Notes: generated from the sequence alone by a model not told the origin. A DNA stretch of 64,000 nt from Bacteroidota bacterium (GCA_013298715.1 JAAFIQ010000001.1:434001-498000), one strand, 5' to 3'; shown: positions 27,186 through 35,955, numbered from the stretch's first letter. A program made the numbers and translations.

Positions 27186-27734
27186 TTAATCTTTTGTTAT
27201 TTTTCTTAACTCTAACAAGGTTTGCCTTATTTTTGTTTTAATTGTTCCCAATGGTGCATCTAATTTTTCAGCTATCTCAGACTGAGTGTATCCCTGAAAA
27301 TAGGCTAAATCAATAATCTGTTGTTGCTCATCTGTTAGGCTTTTTAATACATCTTTTAAACCTATAGTATTATGGTTTGTGTCTTCAACAAATAATTGGT
27401 TTTTATAATATACGAAATCATCGGGCTCTTGGATGTTGTTTTTTATCTTTTCGTGCTTATTCCTTAAGCTATCAATGGCTGCATTCCTTGCTATATTTAA
27501 CATCCAGGTGTATAATTTGCCTTTGCTTTTTTCGTATTTATCAAAGTTATCCCAAATTTTTACAAATACGTTTTGAAGCACATCCTCAGCCAACTCTTTA
27601 TCTTTGGTAATTGTAAATATGACAATAAATAAAGCCCTGTAATAATTGTCGTACAAATAAGAAAAGGCAGTTTGATCTCTATTTGTAATTAATTCAATTA
27701 ACTGCGGTTCAGAATATGTAATTTTTTTAACCAA
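27186..27734 (-). CDS. ECF RNA polymerase sigma factor
   Basis: 182 residues. Region 2 runs from FSYLYDNYYRALFIVIFTIT through DVLQNVFVKIWDNFDKY with the -10 recognition helix. Region 4 contains LTDEQQQIIDLAYFQGYTQSEIAEKLDAPLGTIKTKIRQTLLELR, given here only in outline, with a helix-turn-helix near residues 145-170. The apparent start is a TTG at 27734. It precedes its presumed anti-sigma (cupin) by one base and probably autoregulates the pair. Target genes are not evident in the window. Confidence 0.92.
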   Translation of the reverse strand: MVKKITYSEPQLIELITNRDQTAFSYLYDNYYRALFIVIFTITKDKELAEDVLQNVFVKIWDNFDKYEKSKGKLYTWMLNIARNAAIDSLRNKHEKIKNNIQEPDDFVYYKNQLFVEDTNHNTIGLKDVLKSLTDEQQQIIDLAYFQGYTQSEIAEKLDAPLGTIKTKIRQTLLELRKITKD

Positions 27735-27767
27735 AAGGTTTGTAAATATAAACTTTTTTACGTGGAC

Positions 27768-28616
27768 TTAGAAGCTGTAATCTTTATAACCTCTGGTAAA
27801 CTCTTCTTCGCTAATGTGTGAGTTTAGTTGAATCTTAGTAAAATCATAGGCTTCAAAAATCCCTACATCATCAAATAAACTTAAAGAAACTGGTAATAAA
27901 CTTTTTTCATCCAAATAAATAATGGCTTTTTTGCAGTATAGATTTGGCACTTTAATGATTCTACCTTTTTTTAAGTAACCAAAATCATTCAGTAAATCAT
28001 TTTTGTATTTAAGCAAATAATCGTTTACACAAATCTTATATGCTATCGAGGTGGCGGTCTCTTTTTCTGACACGGTATAATCTACATAAGCATAATTTTT
28101 GTTTTCATATTCTAATAAAAAACAATTATAACCATTTTTTAGATGCTTGCCTTTGTAGGTGAAGTTTTTATATCCATCTGCATCTTTTCGTAAAGTGTAC
28201 GCTACTGATTTGCCGATAAATTCAAAACCTAATTCGTTTAAGGTGTAATGTTGATTTTTTCTCATCAAATTGCCATACGTATCTAACGTAACACTTACGT
28301 ATGGAAAAACATTTGCTTTCACCAATGCCTTATTTGATGTTTGAGAGGTGTGCAGAATTTCAAGCTTTCTGGCACGATTAATAAAGTACAATTTACGAGG
28401 CTTGGTTTGCAGCTTTATTTCAGAATTTGCTGTTAAGAAATTTTTTTCAATACGCTCTAAAGCAAATATATGCATGCGAAGCGTTTTGATTTTGTGGATA
28501 CTGTCATTCATTTGAAGCATCAACGCTGGTATATTTGGCGCAATGTTCTTATCATCTTTGAAGGATGAGCCAATAATAAACAACAGTGAAATAAATATGT
28601 AAAGTACTTTAAACAC
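27768..28616 (-). CDS. DUF1571 domain protein with LysM-like insertion
   Basis: 282 residues with a cleavable signal or anchor at the N-terminus (FKVLYIFISLLFIIGSS) and a GTG start. The fold has repeated beta strands reminiscent of LolA/outer-membrane-sorting lipoprotein folds, as described for DUF1571. Around residues 180-222 a segment (TATSIAYKICVNDYLLKYKN, then LKKGRIIKVPN) has the spacing of a LysM peptidoglycan-binding module inserted in the domain. Function is unknown; periplasmic localisation is inferred. It is divergent from kdsB, whose promoter lies in the 62-base gap. Confidence 0.7.
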   Translation of the reverse strand: MFKVLYIFISLLFIIGSSFKDDKNIAPNIPALMLQMNDSIHKIKTLRMHIFALERIEKNFLTANSEIKLQTKPRKLYFINRARKLEILHTSQTSNKALVKANVFPYVSVTLDTYGNLMRKNQHYTLNELGFEFIGKSVAYTLRKDADGYKNFTYKGKHLKNGYNCFLLEYENKNYAYVDYTVSEKETATSIAYKICVNDYLLKYKNDLLNDFGYLKKGRIIKVPNLYCKKAIIYLDEKSLLPVSLSLFDDVGIFEAYDFTKIQLNSHISEEEFTRGYKDYSF

Positions 28617-28654
28617 TTGCTAATAAAACAATAAATTTAACCAATAGTTTTATT

Positions 28655-28662
28655 TATTTTTG
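28655..28662 (+). promoter_or_regulatory. -7 box TATTTTTG before kdsB
   Basis: Exact TAnnTTTG match 16 bases before the kdsB ATG, in the short divergent intergenic gap. It should drive kdsB and the closely following queA-type gene. Confidence 0.6.
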
Positions 28663-28678
28663 TTTCTCATAAAAATTT

Positions 28679-29419
28679 ATGTCTATCGTTGGAATAATAC
28701 CATCTCGTTATGCCTCAACCCGTTTTCCTGGTAAACCTTTGGTTGACATTAACGGAAAAACAATGCTTCAAAGAGTTGTAGAGCAGGCTCAACAGGCTGA
28801 TTTATTATCAGATTTGTATGTAGCTACGGATGATGAGCGAATTTTTAAACATGCTGAGGATATTGGAGTAAAAGTTTTATTTACGAAAGAGAATCATCCA
28901 AGCGGTACGGATAGGTGCGCTGAAGCAATTCAAAAACTAAACAAGCCCTTTGATTACGTATTAAACATTCAAGGCGATGAACCGTTTTTAAATCCTGAAC
29001 AAATAAATGAATTGTGCCAAGTGGCTAATGGACACACAGAAATAGCAACACAAATGGTATTATGTAATTCTCAGGAACTATTATTCGACAACGGAGAAGT
29101 GAAAATAGTCTTAAACAAGGATAACGAAGCGCTTTATTTTAGCCGCTTGCCTTTACCATTTATAAAAGGAGTTGAAGAAAAATATTGGCACTCGACTTAC
29201 AGCTACTTTAGGCATGTAGGTATGTATATGTACAGAGCAGATGTATTGCAAAAAATTTCTCAATTATCTGTATCACCACTCGAAAAAGCAGAATCGTTGG
29301 AGCAATTACGTTGGTTAGAAAATGGTTACAAAATTAAATGTGTAGCTACAAAATACGAAAGCCATTGTATAGATACTCCTGAGGATTTAGAGCGCGTATT
29401 AAAATTTATGAATCTGTAA
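28679..29419 (+). CDS. kdsB: 3-deoxy-manno-octulosonate cytidylyltransferase
   Basis: 246-residue cytosolic enzyme that activates Kdo with CTP to CMP-Kdo for lipid A-core assembly. Signatures: GIIPSRYASTRFPGKPL (nucleotide-binding loop), ATDDERI, NHPSGTDRCAEA, NIQGDEPF, and the C-terminal PLEKAESLEQLRWLENG. Length and start match the family closely. The next gene starts two bases after the stop, so the two are co-transcribed. Confidence 0.97.
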   Translation: MSIVGIIPSRYASTRFPGKPLVDINGKTMLQRVVEQAQQADLLSDLYVATDDERIFKHAEDIGVKVLFTKENHPSGTDRCAEAIQKLNKPFDYVLNIQGDEPFLNPEQINELCQVANGHTEIATQMVLCNSQELLFDNGEVKIVLNKDNEALYFSRLPLPFIKGVEEKYWHSTYSYFRHVGMYMYRADVLQKISQLSVSPLEKAESLEQLRWLENGYKIKCVATKYESHCIDTPEDLERVLKFMNL

Positions 29420-29421
29420 GG

Positions 29422-30636
29422 TTGAACCCACAACAAATAAACATAAACGATTTTACTTACAATTTACCTGAAGATAAGATTGCGAAATTTCCTTTAGATG
29501 TAAGACATAGTAGTAAATTACTAATTTATAAAAACCAAAAAATTAGTGATGATACGTTTATAAATTTAAGTTCTTACTTATCTACTAATTCATGTTTAGT
29601 TTTTAATGATACAAAAGTAATTCAGGCTAGGTTGCTTTTTAAAAATAAAAACGGTGCTTCAATTGAAGTTTTTTGTTTAGAACCTGCTGCTATTTATAGT
29701 GAGGTTACTGCGGCTATGCTTAGTCAGGATAATGTAGTATGGACGTGCCTTGTGGGCAATTTAAAAAAGTGGAAAGATGATGAATTAATTTTAGTAAAAA
29801 ATGATTTTGAGCTAAAGGCATCACAACTTTCGAATAATAATTCTACTTTACAAATACAATTTAGTTGGAACAAAAAAAATGTAAGCTTTGCCGAAGTACT
29901 TGATTTAATTGGCGTTTTACCTATACCACCTTATTTAAAACGCGATACTACAGCAAAAGATTTGAAAGATTATCAAACAATTTACGCAAAACACAAAGGC
30001 TCGGTTGCAGCGCCTACGGCAGGTTTACATTTTACAGATGACGTACTTAATTTACTAAAACAAAAAAAATGCAAGCAAACGTTTGTTACATTGCACGTTG
30101 GAGCAGGTACCTTTATGCCAGTAAAAAGTAATACGCTTGTTAACCATAACATGCACGAAGAGTGGATTGAGGTGGAGAAAACGTTTATAGAAAATTTAAT
30201 TACTGAAGAGTTTATTGTTGCAGTTGGCACAACATCGTTAAGGACTATTGAAACCCTTTACTGGATGGGCATTAAGGCAGCGCAAAATAAAAATGCTATT
30301 CTAAATGAAATACAAATAAAACAATGGGATGCTTACGATTTAAAACATCTAATCTCTAAAGAAGAAAGTTTAATTGCTTTAACCAATTGGATGCAAAAAA
30401 ACAGCCTAACCAAGTTAGTTTGCAAAACACAAATATTAATAGCTCCGCCTTATAAGCTTAAAATTGCTAAGGCCATAATTACAAATTTTCATCAACCACA
30501 AAGCACCTTGTTACTTTTAATTGCTAGCGTTGTCGGAATGGAGTGGAAGACAATATACGAACACGCATTACAACACAATTATCGATTTTTAAGTTTTGGC
30601 GACAGTTCGCTTTTGTTTAGTAATACAGAGGTTTAA
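29422..30636 (+). CDS. queA: S-adenosylmethionine:tRNA ribosyltransferase-isomerase (QueA family, long form)
   Basis: 404-residue cytosolic enzyme of the QueA family, which adds the cyclopentene ring precursor to 7-aminomethyl-7-deazaguanine in tRNA during queuosine synthesis. Signatures: FTYNLPEDKIAKFPLD, VFNDTKVIQARL, GVLPIPPYLKRD, SVAAPTAGLHFT and TNFHQPQSTLLLLIASVVG. It is about 50 residues longer than E. coli QueA, with extra sequence around residues 85-130 and 290-340. Bacteroidota often encode such a longer paralogue, so the reaction could be the canonical one or a related one. It uses a TTG start two bases after kdsB. Confidence 0.88.
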   Translation: MNPQQININDFTYNLPEDKIAKFPLDVRHSSKLLIYKNQKISDDTFINLSSYLSTNSCLVFNDTKVIQARLLFKNKNGASIEVFCLEPAAIYSEVTAAMLSQDNVVWTCLVGNLKKWKDDELILVKNDFELKASQLSNNNSTLQIQFSWNKKNVSFAEVLDLIGVLPIPPYLKRDTTAKDLKDYQTIYAKHKGSVAAPTAGLHFTDDVLNLLKQKKCKQTFVTLHVGAGTFMPVKSNTLVNHNMHEEWIEVEKTFIENLITEEFIVAVGTTSLRTIETLYWMGIKAAQNKNAILNEIQIKQWDAYDLKHLISKEESLIALTNWMQKNSLTKLVCKTQILIAPPYKLKIAKAIITNFHQPQSTLLLLIASVVGMEWKTIYEHALQHNYRFLSFGDSSLLFSNTEV

Positions 30637-31050
30637 TAAATATAAAAAGAAAAAAAGTAGTTTTTACTTATATTTTTAATCGGTTCGTTTTAAAGGAGAA
30701 GATGTGTAATGCCAAGTTGAATTACAACTTAAAGAAAATTACTATAATTGATGAATACACCTTATTTAGGGTTCACTCAAAATGTATAAAAATTAACTGA
30801 ATCGACCTGCCTAAGGCGGGCAAGGGCAGCGAAGTGAAGATGTATATAAATACTTCGAACTGACCTGCCTGCGGCAAGCAGGGCTAACGACGAGTCAGTT
30901 AATTTTTATCAAGCCAAAAACGCAAATAAAACTCTATTTTTATCTGTAAGGATTTTCTGAAAATAGTTCAAAAAACTTTGCACATAAAAATGTATTTAAC
31001 CCTTACATCTCTTATCAGTTGGCATATTTGCGTTTTTGAGTGAACCCTAT
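30637..31050. other. Non-coding gap holding a repeat element
   Basis: 414 bases between the end of the queA-type gene and the end of dxr (convergent). The first 130 bases are AT-rich with no clear gene. The rest is the inverted-repeat element at 30769-31047. Confidence 0.8.
30769..31047. mobile_element. MITE-like element with terminal inverted repeats, copy 1
   Basis: The element starts with GGGTTCACTCAAAA (30769-30782) and ends with its reverse complement (TTTTGAGTGAACCC, ending 31047). TATTTA occurs immediately outside both ends (30763-30768 and 31048-31053), consistent with a 6-base target duplication. Inside are two further inverted pairs: ATAAAAATTAACTGA (30786-30800) / TCAGTTAATTTTTAT (30895-30909), and AAAAACGCAAATA (30916-30928) / TATTTGCGTTTTT (31025-31037). 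A GC-rich core ACCTGCCTGCGGCAAGCAGG begins at 30863. No transposase frame is present. The right duplication includes the dxr stop codon. A diverged copy in opposite orientation lies at 46970-47211. Confidence 0.7.
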
Positions 31051-32208
31051 TTATTTTAATAGCCCCTTCACAACTTCCCTTGTTTCCTTATCACACGCAA
31101 CATAATCATCATAACTTGGTTTTGTTATAAACGAAATTTTATTCATAGCTGCTTCAACTAAATCGCTCATTTGTAAAAAGCCTATTTTATCTTCTAAAAA
31201 AGCTTGGACTGCAATTTCATTAGCCGCATTTAATACGCAAGGCATATTGCCACCTTTGTGCATGGCATCGTAGGCTAATTGCAAATTTCTGAATGTTTCT
31301 AAATCAGGTTTTTCAAAGGTTAGGTTAGGGTAATTTAAAAAGTTAAAACGCTCAAACGTATTTGTTAAGCGTTGCGGAAAAGCAAGCGCATATTGAATTG
31401 GCAGTTTCATATCAGGTAAACCCAATTGCGCTTTTAAACTTCCATCTGTAAATTGAACAAGGCTATGCACAATACTTTGTGGGTGAACAATTACATCAAT
31501 CTGTTCTGGCTTTAAATTAAATAACCATTTCGCTTCAATTACCTCAAGCCCTTTATTCATGAGGCTAGCACTATCTATTGTAATTTTTGCACCCATGCTC
31601 CAGTTTGGATGTTTTAGCGCTTGTGCTTTGGTAACTTGTTCTAAGTCTTTTCTATTTTTTCCTCTAAAGGGGCCACCACTCGCTGTTAAATAAATTTTTT
31701 CAATTGGGTTCATCCATTCGCCCACTAAACATTGGAATATGGCAGAATGTTCACTATCCACGGGGTATAAAGACACATTGTTTTCTACTGCCAAGTTAGT
31801 AACTAATTCGCCCGCTACAACCAATGTTTCTTTATTTGCTAAGGCAATTTGTTTTTTATGTTTTATAGCATTTATGGTGCTTGCCAAACCAGCGTAGCCA
31901 ACAATGCTCGCTACAACTGTATCAATGGTTTCCATCTCAACAATTTGTTCAATGGCTTTGGCGCCTGAAAAAACTTTTATATCTTTTGGTTGTAAAACTT
32001 CCTTTACTTGTTGGTACTTACTTTCATCACCAATTACAACAGCATTAGGATTAAATGCAAGTGCTTGCTGAATGAGCAAATCTGCATTGCTATTTGCAAC
32101 CAATACTTCTACTTCAAAATTTGATGGATTTTCTTTAATAACCTCTAAGGCTTGTGTACCAATGCTTCCTGTGCTTCCTAAAATTGCAATGCGTTTTTTT
32201 TCTTTCAT
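31051..32208 (-). CDS. dxr: 1-deoxy-D-xylulose 5-phosphate reductoisomerase
   Basis: 385-residue cytosolic enzyme of the non-mevalonate isoprenoid pathway, converting DXP to MEP with NADPH and a divalent metal. Signatures: ILGSTGSIGTQALEVI (NADPH site), NKETLVVAGE, PVDSEHSAIFQCL with the metal-binding Asp and Glu, TASGGPFRG, and HPNWSMGAKITIDSASLMNK. Length is normal. A -7 box (TAAATTTG) lies ten bases upstream of the ATG. Its stop codon overlaps the target-site duplication of the adjacent repeat element. Confidence 0.97.
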   Translation of the reverse strand: MKEKKRIAILGSTGSIGTQALEVIKENPSNFEVEVLVANSNADLLIQQALAFNPNAVVIGDESKYQQVKEVLQPKDIKVFSGAKAIEQIVEMETIDTVVASIVGYAGLASTINAIKHKKQIALANKETLVVAGELVTNLAVENNVSLYPVDSEHSAIFQCLVGEWMNPIEKIYLTASGGPFRGKNRKDLEQVTKAQALKHPNWSMGAKITIDSASLMNKGLEVIEAKWLFNLKPEQIDVIVHPQSIVHSLVQFTDGSLKAQLGLPDMKLPIQYALAFPQRLTNTFERFNFLNYPNLTFEKPDLETFRNLQLAYDAMHKGGNMPCVLNAANEIAVQAFLEDKIGFLQMSDLVEAAMNKISFITKPSYDDYVACDKETREVVKGLLK

Positions 32209-32217
32209 AAGTAGTTA

Positions 32218-32225
32218 CAAATTTA
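32218..32225 (-). promoter_or_regulatory. -7 box TAAATTTG for dxr
   Basis: Exact TAnnTTTG match read on the minus strand (CAAATTTA on the plus strand), ten bases upstream of the dxr ATG at 32208. Leader length would be about 5-6 bases. Confidence 0.6.
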
Positions 32226-32256
32226 AAATAAAGTTTTAGGATTAAATAAATAAGTT

Positions 32257-32264
32257 TAACTTTG
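32257..32264 (+). promoter_or_regulatory. -7 box TAACTTTG upstream of the TPP riboswitch
   Basis: Exact TAnnTTTG match. The predicted transcription start (about 32268-32270) falls a few bases before the first conserved riboswitch position, so nearly the whole leader is the aptamer. Confidence 0.6.
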
Positions 32265-32271
32265 AACCATC

Positions 32272-32462
32272 TTAAGGGGTGCTTTATAATTAAGATTTTA
32301 AGAACTGAGATTTAATATTTTTAAATCTACTTCAAAAATCTTAAAATAATAAAGCTGAGATTATACCCAATAACATAAAAGCCAAAAAACTTTTGTGTTA
32401 TGCACCTGATCAGGATAATGCCTGCGTAGGGAAATTAGTTAAAATAATACACGCCCCTTGTG
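32272..32462 (+). promoter_or_regulatory. TPP riboswitch (THI box)
   Basis: All THI-box landmarks occur in order: GGGGTGC (32276-32282), CTGAGAT (32355-32361), ACCC (32365-32368), ACCTGATC (32404-32411), GGATAATGCC (32413-32422) and GCGTAGGGAA (32424-32433). P2 pairs GGGGT with ACCC. P3 is unusually long: CTTTAT/ATAAAG at its base, then ATTTTAAGA/TCTTAAAAT and an inner AGATTT/AAATCT hairpin. An extra hairpin (AACATAAAAG/CTTTTGTGTT) sits between P2 and the conserved ACCTGATC. Downstream, GCCCCTT near 32453 could pair with AAGGGG at 32274-32279 as an alternative structure. It controls the TonB-dependent receptor, pointing to thiamine or precursor uptake. Confidence 0.93.
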
Positions 32463-32492
32463 TTGTTATGTTTAATTTAAAATGAATTTGTA

Positions 32493-34925
32493 ATGAAAAA
32501 TTACATCAGAAAAAAGGTACTCGCATTACTTTTATTAAGTAACAGCATTTGTATAGCACAACAAACAAATAGCATTAAAGGAACATTAATTAACCTAAAC
32601 AATGAGGCTGTACCCTTTGCTACAATTGCTCTACGCAAAACTACAAAAATTACACAAAGTAATTTAGATGGCAAATTTGAGATTAATAATTTATCTAGCG
32701 GAACATATGTGGTAGAAATAAAATGTATTGGCTATAAAACAAAATTAGATACGTTGTTCCTGTCAACAAGCACAAATTACAAGGCTATTTTAGAGTTTAG
32801 TAATGAAAACTTAGATGAAGTTGTTGTAAAAGCCACACGCGTAACCAACCAAAACGGGATGGTGTTTAATAATTTAAGTAAAGAAGAAATTAGCAAACAA
32901 AATTTAGGGTTAGATGCACCAATGATTTTAAATCAATTACCTAATGTGGTTGCAAATAGCGATGCTGGAAATGGCATTGGTTATACTGGAATTAGAATTA
33001 GAGGGACTGATGGCACTCGGATTAATGTTACTATAAATGGAGTTCCGGTAAACGATGCCGAGAGCCAAGGAACATTTTGGGTAAATATGCCCGATTTATT
33101 ATCGAGCGCAAATAACATACAAGTGCAACGAGGTGTTGGCGCAAGTAGCAATGGTGCAGGTGCTTTTGGCGCCACTATCAACTTTCAAACAAACCAACTA
33201 AACGAAAAAGCTTACGCCAATGTAATTAGTACTGCTGGTTCGTTTAATACTTTAAGAACAACCTTGGCGGCTGGAACTGGCTTGTTAAATAATAAATTCA
33301 CTTTAGATGCTCGCGCATCAAGAATTACAAGTGATGGCTATGTGGATAGAGCAAGCAGTAATTTGCAATCGTATTATTTATCGGCAGCTTATTATGGAAA
33401 AAAATCTGTTTTGAAATTTATTAATTTTTTAGGGCAAGAAAAAACGTATCAAGCTTGGTATTATGTGCCAGAAGACACTTTAAAAAAAGGGAATAGAACG
33501 TATAATTCAGCAGGCGCTTATTACGATACCGATGGAAAATTAAAGCATTACAGTAACGAAACAGATAATTACAAACAAAACAACTTTCAATTACATTTTA
33601 TTAGCACACTAAATAGCAGATGCACGTTTAATGTTACAGCGCATTACACAAAAGGCGCGGGGTATTATGAGCAGTACAAACAAAACCAACTTTATAGTAA
33701 TTACAATTTGAACGATGTTGTTACAGCGAAAGGCGATACTCTAACTAGCACAGATTTAATAAGAAGACTTTGGTTAAATAATGATTTTGCAGGAGGCTTG
33801 TTTAATTTTAATTTAACTGCAAACAACAAATTAAAGTTTATAATTGGTGGCGGCGGAAATACCTATTTTGGAAAACATTACGGAAAATTAAGATGGTTAC
33901 AAAACGCGTCTAATGGCGAAATTGATCATGAATACTATTTTAATACCGCAAATAAAACAGATCTTAATTTTTTCATAAAAACAAATTATACGCCTACAAG
34001 CAAACTTGCAATATACTTGGATTTGCAAGGCAGGCAAGTGGATTATAAATTCTTAGGTTATGATGATTTATTACGTCGTGCCCCTCAAATAGCAAGTTAC
34101 TTTTTCTTTAATCCCAAATTAGGAACGAACTATTCACTCAATAAAAATATATCAGTTTATGCCAGTTTTGCCGTGGCTAATAAAGAACCAAATAGAGATG
34201 ATTTTATTCAATCGAATGCAAAAAGTCGCCCAAAATACGAAACACTTTATGATACCGAAACAGGAATTAAATACATAAACAACAGCACTGTATTTAATTG
34301 TAATTTGTTTAATATGAATTACAAAAACCAATTGGTGTTAAACGGACAAGTAAATAATGTTGGGGCTTATAATCGTGTGAACGTAGATAAAAGTTATAGA
34401 AGAGGCATAGAACTTGAATTTCAAAAGCAAATTGTAAAATGGTTTGTAGTGAATTCTAACCTAAGTCTTTCCTCAAATAAAATTAATGGATTTACTGAGT
34501 TTATTGATAGTAGCGATGCTGCCTATACAGTTTATACACAATATAAAATTAATTACACCCAAACGGATATTTCTTTTTCTCCAAGCGTGGTTGCAGGCTT
34601 ACAACTTATTTTTAAACCAATTAAAAATTTAGAAATAACATTTAGCAATAAATACGTTGGCCGACAATACTTAGATAACACTTCAAATAACAAACGCAGT
34701 ATAAACCCTTATAATGTTGTGGATGCAAGATTAAATTATGCAATAAAAACGAAATTTATCCCAGAAATTAATTTTATGTTTTCGCTGTATAACGTTTTAA
34801 ATACAAAATACGAAACTAATGGTTACACCTTCAGCTACTACACCGATGCACAACTTATTACACAAAATTTTTATGCACCAGCCGCACCAATTAATTTTTT
34901 AGGTGGGGTTAGTTTGAGATTTTAA
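32493..34925 (+). CDS. TonB-dependent receptor, probable thiamine-compound transporter
   Basis: 810-residue outer-membrane protein. After a signal peptide (ending NSICIAQ) comes a carboxypeptidase-like regulatory domain (IKGTLINLNNEAVPFATIAL). The plug follows from about residue 115 (NLDEVVVKATRV, then GIRIRGTDGTRINVTINGVP, and VQRGVGASSNGAGAFGATIN), then a 22-strand-type barrel ending FLGGVSLRF. Energised by TonB, it should import a large or scarce substrate into the periplasm. The TPP riboswitch in its leader ties it to thiamine pyrophosphate limitation, so thiamine or a phosphorylated or precursor form is the likely substrate. No inner-membrane thiamine transporter is adjacent. Confidence 0.9.
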   Translation: MKNYIRKKVLALLLLSNSICIAQQTNSIKGTLINLNNEAVPFATIALRKTTKITQSNLDGKFEINNLSSGTYVVEIKCIGYKTKLDTLFLSTSTNYKAILEFSNENLDEVVVKATRVTNQNGMVFNNLSKEEISKQNLGLDAPMILNQLPNVVANSDAGNGIGYTGIRIRGTDGTRINVTINGVPVNDAESQGTFWVNMPDLLSSANNIQVQRGVGASSNGAGAFGATINFQTNQLNEKAYANVISTAGSFNTLRTTLAAGTGLLNNKFTLDARASRITSDGYVDRASSNLQSYYLSAAYYGKKSVLKFINFLGQEKTYQAWYYVPEDTLKKGNRTYNSAGAYYDTDGKLKHYSNETDNYKQNNFQLHFISTLNSRCTFNVTAHYTKGAGYYEQYKQNQLYSNYNLNDVVTAKGDTLTSTDLIRRLWLNNDFAGGLFNFNLTANNKLKFIIGGGGNTYFGKHYGKLRWLQNASNGEIDHEYYFNTANKTDLNFFIKTNYTPTSKLAIYLDLQGRQVDYKFLGYDDLLRRAPQIASYFFFNPKLGTNYSLNKNISVYASFAVANKEPNRDDFIQSNAKSRPKYETLYDTETGIKYINNSTVFNCNLFNMNYKNQLVLNGQVNNVGAYNRVNVDKSYRRGIELEFQKQIVKWFVVNSNLSLSSNKINGFTEFIDSSDAAYTVYTQYKINYTQTDISFSPSVVAGLQLIFKPIKNLEITFSNKYVGRQYLDNTSNNKRSINPYNVVDARLNYAIKTKFIPEINFMFSLYNVLNTKYETNGYTFSYYTDAQLITQNFYAPAAPINFLGGVSLRF

Positions 34926-34951
34926 TCTATTAGTAAAAAACTTATTATTAC

Positions 34952-35908
34952 TTAGGATTTTTGCCACTTTTTAACTGCATGAAGATATGAACTTGCCTCT
35001 GAGTAGCCTAATAAATAGGCAATTTCTTGAGTTTTCATTTTATACCCCTTCGATAAGTAGATAGATAATTCATTTTTAATACCATCAGCTATCATGCGAA
35101 AGGATGAATTTTCATTAGAAAGTTTACGCTGTATAGTTCTGATACTAAATGGAAAATGAGTAGCTACTTGCTCAAAATTAGGAATTTCAGGTTTACATAA
35201 ATTTAAAATCATATTTCTAATTTGAACCGAAAATGGTGATAAACTATGTTTCTTTGTATTTATGAGTTGTAAAAATTTCGGCAATAAAATCTCTATTTGT
35301 TTCACCTTACTTACGTTTATTTCTGTGTTCAAAACAGTTTTTGGCAACATGAAGTTATACCCTTTACCTTTTGTAATTTTATCATTTATTAATTTTTTCA
35401 TCTCACCAATACTTGAATCCGGCAACTCAATAGTTAAACTAGAATCTATTGGTAGAATAAGTTTCAATTCACGATATATGAAGCAGAAAACAAAATCCAA
35501 GAATTGTTTTTTTAGTTTTGCTTCCTCAATTTCGCACGTTAAACTCAATATATATCCAGTTTCTTTTAACCTATCTTCTATACGAACCACAGGAAATGTG
35601 TTAGCCAAATAATTTTTCAAGATAAAAACGGCTTGCTGAATACTCGTTGTATTCAAAGAAATTTGAACAATAAAACCTAAAGCTTTTAAATTCAAAAAAC
35701 TGCCATAATGAATTCCAAAATCCTTATCCTTAGTCGCAGACATCAAAGCTTTAAAAACATTTTGATACTCAAAGAATGTAACAGTCATATCTTGGTTGCA
35801 CAAATCTAATTTTTTTTCAATTAAATGATTTCGCAACATAACCTCTGAAATACCTTTATAGGAAGCGTATTCAATTAAGTTGGCAACATATGTGGCTTTT
35901 ATTTTCAT
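34952..35908 (-). CDS. AraC family transcriptional regulator with short C-terminus
   Basis: 318 residues from the ATG at 35908; a TTG at 35926 is possible but adds only six residues and lies close to where the promoter should be. The N-terminal ligand-binding region is of the Arabinose_bd type found in OruR-like regulators (near residues 15-190). The C-terminal double helix-turn-helix shows RTIQRKLSNENSSFRMIAD and YKMKTQEIAYLLGYSEASS. The protein stops at HAVKKWQKS, where relatives usually continue about ten residues through the G-x-x-P-x-x-Y-R tail, so the second helix-turn-helix is slightly clipped. It is divergent from a SRPBCC membrane protein gene, a likely target. Ligand unknown. Confidence 0.82.
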   Translation of the reverse strand: MKIKATYVANLIEYASYKGISEVMLRNHLIEKKLDLCNQDMTVTFFEYQNVFKALMSATKDKDFGIHYGSFLNLKALGFIVQISLNTTSIQQAVFILKNYLANTFPVVRIEDRLKETGYILSLTCEIEEAKLKKQFLDFVFCFIYRELKLILPIDSSLTIELPDSSIGEMKKLINDKITKGKGYNFMLPKTVLNTEINVSKVKQIEILLPKFLQLINTKKHSLSPFSVQIRNMILNLCKPEIPNFEQVATHFPFSIRTIQRKLSNENSSFRMIADGIKNELSIYLSKGYKMKTQEIAYLLGYSEASSYLHAVKKWQKS

Positions 35909-35955
35909 ACTATAAATTTGGCGCAAAATATCAATATTATCAAGTTTATTGCCTC

